From assembly GCA_027031565.1 (NCBI GenBank), contig JALVPX010000102.1, positions 1 through 11,745 of the forward strand: DNA of 11,745 nucleotides, read 5' to 3'. Positions 6,964 to 11,745 of the stretch are shown here, one piece after another. The DNA is from Deltaproteobacteria bacterium (GTDB lineage: Bacteria; Desulfobacterota; Dissulfuribacteria; Dissulfuribacterales; JALVPX01). The position numbers and the translations under genes are program-made. How positions within the stretch are numbered: position 1 is the stretch's first letter; every line of letters begins with the position of its first letter. The notes beneath the pieces are model-generated. The model saw nothing but the letters and a program-made list of their open reading frames with translations. It was not told the DNA's origin and searched no databases.

Positions 6964-8988
6964 ATGGCTGTTCCTCCAGAGGTCCTGGACCGTATAAAGA
7001 GACTCAGGGAAGAGATCAACTATCACAACTATCTGTATTATGTGCTTGACCAGCCCGAGATAAGCGATGAAGAATATGATGCGCTCATGCATGAGCTCAA
7101 GGAACTTGAGGAGAAGTACCCGGAGACGGTTACTCCTGATTCTCCTACACAGCGCGTAGGAGCGCCGCCTTCAGAGAAGTTCGCCACGGTTGAACACTCC
7201 GTGCCTATGCTCAGTATCGACGACGCCTTTACAGACGCGGAAGTGCGGGACTTTGACCGGCGAATAAAACGCCTGCTGGGCATGGATTCTGATGCTGACA
7301 TGGAATACTCGGTTGAGCCTAAAATGGATGGACTGGCTGTTGAACTTGTTTATGAAAACGGTGTTTTTATGCTTGGTTCCACAAGGGGAGATGGGTACAG
7401 GGGAGAAGATGTAACGGCTAATTTGCGCACCATCCGCTCGATTCCTTTGAGGTTGATAGAGAGAAAGGTAAAGGCCCCTGCGAGGCTTGAGGCCCGGGGC
7501 GAGGTTTTCATGAATAAGGACGATTTCGCAAGGCTCAACGAGATGCGTGAGAGAAATGGCGAGCCACCTTTTGCCAATCCTCGGAATGCAGCCGCAGGAT
7601 CATTGAGGCAGTTGGACCCTAATGTAACAGCTTCCCGCCCTCTGGATGTCTTTTTTTATGGCATAGGCCTTGTAGAGGGCCATACATTTTCTACGCAGTG
7701 GGAGATATTGCACACATTGAAGGCTTGGGGACTCAAGGTTAACCCAAAAATCGAAAAGGTTAAAAACATAGAAGGGGCCATTAGGTATCATCGAAGGATG
7801 GCGCAAATCAGGCCCCAGCTTCCATATGAAATAGATGGGATCGTAATAAAGGTCAACAGCTTGGAGTTTCAGGAGCGGCTGGGAACCAAGGCACGGAGCC
7901 CCAGATGGGTCCTGGCCTACAAGTTTGAGGCTGCCCAGGCCATTACCCGCATCCTGGATATCGTGTTGAGTGTAGGCCGCACAGGGGCGGTTACACCGGT
8001 TGCGGTCATGGAACCAGTAAGGGTAGGAGGCGTCACAGTGAGCAGGGCAACCCTACACAATGAGGATGAGATCAGGAAAAAGGATATCCGCATTGGAGAT
8101 TGGGTGATCGTGCGCAGGGCTGGTGACGTAATTCCAGAGGTGGTCAAACCGCTGAAGGAACGCCGAAATGGTACGGAAAAGAGATTTGTTATGCCTGCCA
8201 CGTGCCCGGTTTGCGGCTCCAAGCTCGTGAAAAAGCCTGGAGAAGCGGTATGGCGATGCCCTAACCCTGATTGTTTTCCCCGCCTGGTTCGCCAGATTAC
8301 CCATTTTGCCAGCAAAAATGCCATGGATATTGACGGCCTTGGCGAAAAGGTTGCTGAGCAGCTCGTAAGCGCAGGGCTGGTCAGAAATATAGCAGATATT
8401 TACGATCTTAGATTGAGCGACTTGCTCTCCTTGGAACGCTTTGCAGAAAAGTCAGCCCAAAACCTTTTGGATGCGATTGAAGCCAGCAAGAAGACCACGC
8501 TTCCGCGATTTATTTATGCCCTTGGCATACGCCATGTCGGGGAAGTGACTGCACAGCTCCTTGCCAGCCATTTTCGTTCCATTGAAAAATTGGCAAAGGC
8601 CTCTGAAGAACAACTGGAGCAGATTGAGGGAATCGGTCCTGAAGTGGCCTCCAGTATCGTTGCATGGTTTAAAGACCAGAAAAACAGGGAATTGCTCAGC
8701 AGACTGCTTGGGTCTGGAATCCAGTTCACCGATTTGAAAGCGGAAAAGGAAAGACCCTTGGAGGGCAAGACATTTCTCTTTACAGGGGCCCTGTCAAGTA
8801 TGACCAGGGCAGAGGCAGGCGACAAGGTCAAGGCCCTGGGAGGCAGGGTGGCCACAGCAGTAGGCCGGAGAGTAGACTACGTTGTAGCAGGTGAAAACCC
8901 TGGGTCCAAATATCGCAAGGCACAGGAACTGGGCCTCAATATCATTGGTGAAAATGAGTTTTTGAAGCTTATCGAAGAAGAGGCATAG
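6964..8988 (+). CDS. ligA: NAD-dependent DNA ligase LigA
   Basis: This enzyme seals nicks in duplex DNA using NAD+ during replication and repair. The 674-residue length matches the family (about 670). The N-terminal Ia domain with YHNYLYYVLDQPEISDEEYD (about 18-37) contacts the nicotinamide moiety. The nucleotidyltransferase motif KMDG has the adenylated Lys120. An OB fold follows near 320-400, then a four-Cys zinc finger (Cys414, Cys417, Cys432, Cys437), a helix-hairpin-helix region, and a C-terminal BRCT domain (about 598-670, FLFTGALSSMTRAEA). All key residues are intact. ATG 6964 lies 2 nt after the rnr stop with GGAG 5 nt upstream, within the rnr end, which implies co-transcription and translational coupling. 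Confidence 0.98.
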   Translation: MAVPPEVLDRIKRLREEINYHNYLYYVLDQPEISDEEYDALMHELKELEEKYPETVTPDSPTQRVGAPPSEKFATVEHSVPMLSIDDAFTDAEVRDFDRRIKRLLGMDSDADMEYSVEPKMDGLAVELVYENGVFMLGSTRGDGYRGEDVTANLRTIRSIPLRLIERKVKAPARLEARGEVFMNKDDFARLNEMRERNGEPPFANPRNAAAGSLRQLDPNVTASRPLDVFFYGIGLVEGHTFSTQWEILHTLKAWGLKVNPKIEKVKNIEGAIRYHRRMAQIRPQLPYEIDGIVIKVNSLEFQERLGTKARSPRWVLAYKFEAAQAITRILDIVLSVGRTGAVTPVAVMEPVRVGGVTVSRATLHNEDEIRKKDIRIGDWVIVRRAGDVIPEVVKPLKERRNGTEKRFVMPATCPVCGSKLVKKPGEAVWRCPNPDCFPRLVRQITHFASKNAMDIDGLGEKVAEQLVSAGLVRNIADIYDLRLSDLLSLERFAEKSAQNLLDAIEASKKTTLPRFIYALGIRHVGEVTAQLLASHFRSIEKLAKASEEQLEQIEGIGPEVASSIVAWFKDQKNRELLSRLLGSGIQFTDLKAEKERPLEGKTFLFTGALSSMTRAEAGDKVKALGGRVATAVGRRVDYVVAGENPGSKYRKAQELGLNIIGENEFLKLIEEEA

Positions 8989-8996
8989 GGGGCAAC

Positions 8997-9284
8997 ATGG
9001 ACAAAAAGAATATGCGCAGGATTCATGCATGTATAAGCGGCAGGGTACAGGGTGTGTTTTACCGGGCATCAACCTATGAAAAGGCATTGTCATTAGGCCT
9101 TAAAGGATGGGTGAAAAACCTGCCTGATGGAAGGGTTGAGCTTGTGGCAGAAGGGCCTCATGATAAAATAGAAGAATTGCTGAAATGGTGCAAACAAGGT
9201 CCTCCAGGTGCAAGGGTTACGAATATAGAGGTTGAAATGGAAGAACCTTCCAGGGATTTTACCGGCTTTTCCATACGATACTGA
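8997..9284 (+). CDS. acyP: Acylphosphatase
   Basis: Acylphosphatase hydrolyses carboxyl-phosphate bonds of acyl phosphates such as acetyl phosphate or carbamoyl phosphate. The 95-residue length is typical. The P-loop-like GRVQGVFYR (15-23) contains catalytic Arg23, and WVKNLPDG contains catalytic Asn41. GRVELVAEGP follows and the C-terminal F-x-I-R-Y is the usual ending. The start ATG is 8 nt downstream of the ligA stop, with a G-run 4 nt before it. An in-frame ATG at 9012 is a possible but less likely start, since the 8997 start gives the usual residue numbering of the catalytic Arg and Asn. It is probably the last gene of the rnr-ligA-acyP operon. Confidence 0.96.
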   Translation: MDKKNMRRIHACISGRVQGVFYRASTYEKALSLGLKGWVKNLPDGRVELVAEGPHDKIEELLKWCKQGPPGARVTNIEVEMEEPSRDFTGFSIRY

Positions 9285-9371
9285 GGCAGATGTCACCCCC
9301 TTGGAACATTGGGTCTAGCTAGTCATCCTGGTTTTCAATTTCCAATATGCGCGTTATATTATGTTGGGCTT

Positions 9372-9941
9372 ATGATGTCGGTCGATGAGACCGAACAGAA
9401 TGCTATAAAACCGCAATTTATGGAGCATATGGTGGATAGGGAATGGTATGCAATAAGAACTAAACCAAGGCAGGAGGATGTTGCAAAACTTAACTATGAA
9501 AAACAGGGTCTTATAACCTATTTGCCTAAAATATTGACTGTTATCCGCCATGCTCGAAAGGTAAGGCAGGTGCCCCGCCCCTTGTTTCCAGGGTATCTGT
9601 TTTTGCATCTATCACCTGAAGAAATGCGCTGGACCACCATATCAAGCACTTATGGTTCTTTGGGACCGGTTCGATTCGGCGACTATTATCCTTCTGTACC
9701 CAATTGGATAATAGATGAAATAAGAAACAGGGAAGATGAAAAGGGCCTTATTTCACTCTCAAATTACAAAAAGTCAGATTTCAAAAAAGGGGATAAGGTC
9801 AAGGTAAGCTTGCATCATTACGAAGAATTGGAAGGCATCTTCTTGGCAAAACGTGGCCAAGACAGGGCTGTAGTTTTGTTGAACATCTTGAAGCGGCAAA
9901 CAAAAACAGAAGTGCCTTTGACAAACTTAAAGGCGGCATAG
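9372..9941 (+). CDS. rfaH: RfaH-like transcription antitermination factor (NusG paralogue)
   Basis: RfaH-type proteins join paused RNA polymerase at ops sites and suppress Rho termination in long operons. The NGN domain opens with REWYAIRTKPRQEDVA and has the signature PRPLFPGYLF, then WTTISSTYG and VRFGDYYPSVPNWII, aligning without gaps to E. coli RfaH around residues 50-90. The KOW/C-terminal domain has KKGDKVKVS, LEGIFLAKRGQDRAVVLLNIL and a basic end. This is closer to RfaH than to housekeeping NusG. The open frame extends back to TTG 9309, but that extension looks non-coding. ATG 9372 is the first ATG (189 residues), while ATG 9420 or 9429 (GGAG 3 nt upstream) would give the N-terminus typical of RfaH, with Trp at about position 6-9. 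The position of E. coli Arg73, reported as an ops contact, is Tyr here. A candidate ops site lies about 95 nt downstream. Confidence 0.9.
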   Translation: MMSVDETEQNAIKPQFMEHMVDREWYAIRTKPRQEDVAKLNYEKQGLITYLPKILTVIRHARKVRQVPRPLFPGYLFLHLSPEEMRWTTISSTYGSLGPVRFGDYYPSVPNWIIDEIRNREDEKGLISLSNYKKSDFKKGDKVKVSLHHYEELEGIFLAKRGQDRAVVLLNILKRQTKTEVPLTNLKAA

Positions 9942-9956
9942 AATAGTTTTCTTGCA

Positions 9957-9989
9957 AAATCTGCGGTCCTGGGTGCAGATTTGGTTTTT
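9957..9989 (+). terminator. Candidate intrinsic terminator or attenuator after rfaH
   Basis: AAATCTGC (9957-9964) pairs perfectly with GCAGATTT (9975-9982) around a 10-nt loop. GG and then five T (9985-9989) follow. The stem is not very GC-rich and the T-run is offset by 2 nt, so it could be a leaky terminator that lets some transcripts reach the downstream genes. Confidence 0.45.
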
Positions 9990-10034
9990 CTATCTGATTT
10001 TTGTCTTTCTGGGTTGATCGAGAGTCACCCATAT

Positions 10035-10046
10035 GGCGGTAGCTTA
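10035..10046 (+). promoter_or_regulatory. Candidate ops element (RfaH recruitment site)
   Basis: GGCGGTAGCTTA matches the E. coli ops element GGCGGTAGCGTG at 10 of 12 positions, including the entire GGCGGTAGC core and the T at position 11. It lies between an RfaH-like gene and a biosynthetic gene pair, 48 nt upstream of the acyl-carrier-protein start, which is where an RfaH loading site for that operon would be expected. Confidence 0.62.
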
Positions 10047-10084
10047 TCTAAATAAGACCTAACTTGCTAATTTATCGTTGATCT

Positions 10085-10089
10085 GGAGG
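10085..10089 (+). promoter_or_regulatory. Shine-Dalgarno site deciding the GTG start of the acyl carrier protein
   Basis: GGAGG lies 4 nt before GTG 10094. No ATG in that frame is close by, so this site supports the non-ATG start. Confidence 0.65.
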
Positions 10090-10093
10090 CACC

Positions 10094-10339
10094 GTGGCTA
10101 TCAGTGATCAAGTCAGGCAATTCGTAGTGGACAATTTCTTGATGGGAGAGGATTCAAAGGATTTGAAGGAAGATACTTCATTTCTTGAGGAAGGCATTAT
10201 TGATTCAACGGGTGTGCTAGAGCTTGTAGCCTTTATTGAAGAGACCTATGGGATAAGGATTGAAGACGAAGAGTTGATTCCTGAAAATCTGGACAGCATA
10301 TCCAATATAAGTTCTTTCATTGAGAGAAAAACCACGTGA
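10094..10339 (+). CDS. Stand-alone acyl carrier protein
   Basis: The 81-residue acidic protein has the size and four-helix pattern of an acyl or peptidyl carrier protein. The attachment site for 4'-phosphopantetheine is Ser38 in EEGIIDSTGVLELV, with Thr after the Ser where fatty-acid ACP usually has Leu. VAFIEETYGIRIEDEEL (helix III region) and ISSFIERK at the end also fit. The D-S-T-G form and the partner gene suggest a specialised carrier for a dedicated pathway rather than housekeeping AcpP. It starts at GTG with a strong GGAGG. Its stop overlaps the start of the acyl-adenylating enzyme (GTGA), so the two products are probably made in step and work together: the ligase would activate an acyl or amino acid and load it on Ser38. 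The substrate cannot be told from the sequence. Confidence 0.9.
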   Translation: MAISDQVRQFVVDNFLMGEDSKDLKEDTSFLEEGIIDSTGVLELVAFIEETYGIRIEDEELIPENLDSISNISSFIERKTT

Positions 10340-11745
10340 ATTTTCCCGACCTTTTCTACCAGGCAGCAAAAAAATATCCTGAAAATATAGCCTTGGTAGA
10401 TGGAGAAAAAGTGACAACTTACAGACAGCTTGCAAGGATGTCTGAAAGGGTGGCAGGTTTTTGGCTTGATAAGGGGTTCTCAAAAGGCGATAGAGTTGCT
10501 CTTTTGATTGAGAATTCGATTCCATATGTTGCGTCATATCTTGGAATTTTGATGGCTGGCTGCGTAGCAGTGCCAATTAATACAGATAATTCAAGGGAAA
10601 ATATTGTACATATATTAAACGATTGTACGGTAAAAGGCGTAATAGGTGATCACAAATTTATTGAAAAGTATGATTTGCTTCAAGGCTGGAACCATCAAAA
10701 GATTTTTTTAGTAATCCCAAAGAAGACCTTGGATAGAAGGTGTTTTGATTGGGATGAATTGATGCATAAACCACCATCCGGATATTTGGCTGGCGGGCGG
10801 AAGGCGAGCAATAGGGACCTAGCCTGCATTGTTTACACTTCTGGTACAACGGGCAAACCCAAAGGCGTAATGCTGACGCATGACAATATTGTGTCAAACA
10901 CGTTTTCCATTATCGAGTACCTCGGCCTCACAGAAAAAGACAGCATTTTAGTTGTTATTCCCTTGTTCTATTCTTATGGAAGTTCTCTATTACATACTCA
11001 TCTGGCAGTTGGAGGCACATTGTATCTTGAAAAACAATTTGTTTATCCCAATATGGCACTGGAAAAGTTGTCTGAAAAAAAAATCACAGGGTTTGCTGGA
11101 GTTCCCTCAACTTATGCCTTGCTGTTAAACAGATCCAATTTTCCCAACATGGAATGGCCCTATCTTCGTTATGTAACCCAGGCAGGAGGCCCCATGGCCC
11201 CATCGTTAATAGAAAAACTGGCTGGTGTCCTTCCAACCGCAAAAATTTATATCATGTATGGACAAACTGAGGCCACGGCTCGATTGTCCTATTTGGAACC
11301 AGATAAGTTATTGAAGAAAAAAGGCTCGGTGGGTAAGGCCATACCAGGTGTTGAGCTGAAAGTGGTTGAGGCAAATGGCAATCCGGTTAAGCCCGGTGAA
11401 ACCGGGGAAATAATAGCCCAAGGCCCAAATGTTATGCTGGGATATTGGGACAAGCCAGAAGAAACCAAAAAGGTGTTGAGAAATGGCTGGCTATATACCG
11501 GGGATTTGGCAACCATAGATGATGAGGGTTTTATATACATAGTCGGGCGCAAGAGCGAAATGATCAAGAGCGGTGCACACCGCATAGGTCCGAAAGAGAT
11601 TGAAGAAGTCATCTTGGAATTGCCAGAGGTATCAGAAGTTGCGGTGTTGGGAATTCCAGATGATATTCTGGGGGAAAAAATTGTGGCCGTTGTGGTGCCT
11701 TCGAATGGTGCTGTTCCAAAAACACAAAAGGTGTTAACTTGTACG
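10336..11745 (+). CDS. AMP-forming acyl-CoA/acyl-ACP synthetase (ANL superfamily), partial at 3' end
   Basis: The frame opens at GTG 10336, overlapping the carrier-protein stop by 4 nt, and remains open for 470 codons to the window edge. It belongs to the ANL family, which adenylates a carboxylate with ATP and transfers it to a thiol. Core motifs in order are YTSGTTGKPKGVML (167-180, phosphate loop), YGQTEATAR (308-316), NGWLYTGDL (384-391) and GRKSEMIKSGAHRIGPKEIEE (404-424, hinge). The C-terminal catalytic Lys should lie beyond the edge, because full members are about 500-530 residues. Pairing with a stand-alone carrier protein suggests it loads that carrier. Similar ligase plus carrier pairs occur in lipid, non-ribosomal peptide and exosortase-associated polysaccharide loci; which applies here is inference. 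By eye the base composition is AT-richer than ligA. Confidence 0.93.
   Translation, partial: MNFPDLFYQAAKKYPENIALVDGEKVTTYRQLARMSERVAGFWLDKGFSKGDRVALLIENSIPYVASYLGILMAGCVAVPINTDNSRENIVHILNDCTVKGVIGDHKFIEKYDLLQGWNHQKIFLVIPKKTLDRRCFDWDELMHKPPSGYLAGGRKASNRDLACIVYTSGTTGKPKGVMLTHDNIVSNTFSIIEYLGLTEKDSILVVIPLFYSYGSSLLHTHLAVGGTLYLEKQFVYPNMALEKLSEKKITGFAGVPSTYALLLNRSNFPNMEWPYLRYVTQAGGPMAPSLIEKLAGVLPTAKIYIMYGQTEATARLSYLEPDKLLKKKGSVGKAIPGVELKVVEANGNPVKPGETGEIIAQGPNVMLGYWDKPEETKKVLRNGWLYTGDLATIDDEGFIYIVGRKSEMIKSGAHRIGPKEIEEVILELPEVSEVAVLGIPDDILGEKIVAVVVPSNGAVPKTQKVLTCT

Larger units (their letters stand above)
9942..10093 (+). other. 152-nt leader region between rfaH and the carrier-protein gene
   Basis: No gene is seen here. 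It holds a hairpin with T-tract near its start, then the ops-like element, then an AT-rich leader and a Shine-Dalgarno site. I could not assign a convincing -35/-10 pair with normal spacing, so it is unclear whether the downstream operon has its own promoter or depends on read-through from rfaH. Confidence 0.5.

Noticed and set aside
9309..9371. N-terminal extension of the RfaH-like protein from TTG 9309
   Set aside because: The 21 extra residues have no family counterpart, and the TTG lacks a properly spaced Shine-Dalgarno.
9285..9371. Terminator after acyP
   Set aside because: Short runs such as CCC and GGG near 9297-9313 do not form a convincing stem with a T-tract, so I do not call one.
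1..11745. CRISPR array, tRNA, rRNA, insertion sequence or attachment site
   Set aside because: I saw no regularly spaced repeats, cloverleaf-like sequence, transposase gene or terminal repeats on either strand.

Overview
The window looks like a chromosome segment from an anaerobic, energy-conserving bacterium, most likely a Desulfobacterota (sulfate- or sulfur-metabolising) relative. This rests on a heterodisulfide-reductase-type flavin/iron-sulfur module without methanogen genes, a DsrK/HdrD-like subunit that appears to contain selenocysteine, and ordinary bacterial housekeeping genes. The taxonomic statement is inference; there is no rRNA here.

Left part, minus strand (4630 down to 1): a three-gene operon encodes a DsrK/HdrD-like Fe-S subunit, a double-length HdrA flavoprotein (1009 codons) and an MvhD/FlpD-type subunit cut by the window edge. 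The first gene at first sight looks like two genes, a 239-codon HdrC-like ORF and a 167-codon HdrB-like ORF. They are in the same frame, separated by one UGA. That UGA sits where relatives have Cys in a Glu-Cys-Gly-His motif. A 7-bp perfect hairpin (9 bp with two flanking pairs) follows at the spacing of a bacterial SECIS element. I therefore annotate one 409-residue selenoprotein. Together the three gene products would form a soluble electron-transfer or flavin-based electron-bifurcating complex.

Middle, plus strand (about 4700-9284): a divergent promoter region of about 130 bp with two TTGACA boxes facing away from each other leads into a tight housekeeping operon: rnr (RNase R), ligA (NAD-dependent DNA ligase) and acyP (acylphosphatase).

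Right part, plus strand (9372-11745): an RfaH-type NusG paralogue is followed by a hairpin/T-tract and then by a sequence matching 10 of 12 bases of the enterobacterial ops element (GGCGGTAGC core at 10035). Then come a stand-alone acyl carrier protein and an overlapping acyl-adenylating enzyme that runs off the window. This looks like the start of a long surface-polysaccharide, lipid or secondary-metabolite operon controlled by its own RfaH through ops-dependent antitermination. By eye this part is AT-richer than the rnr-ligA part.

The most interesting observations are the hidden selenocysteine in the Hdr module and the adjacent rfaH-ops pair.
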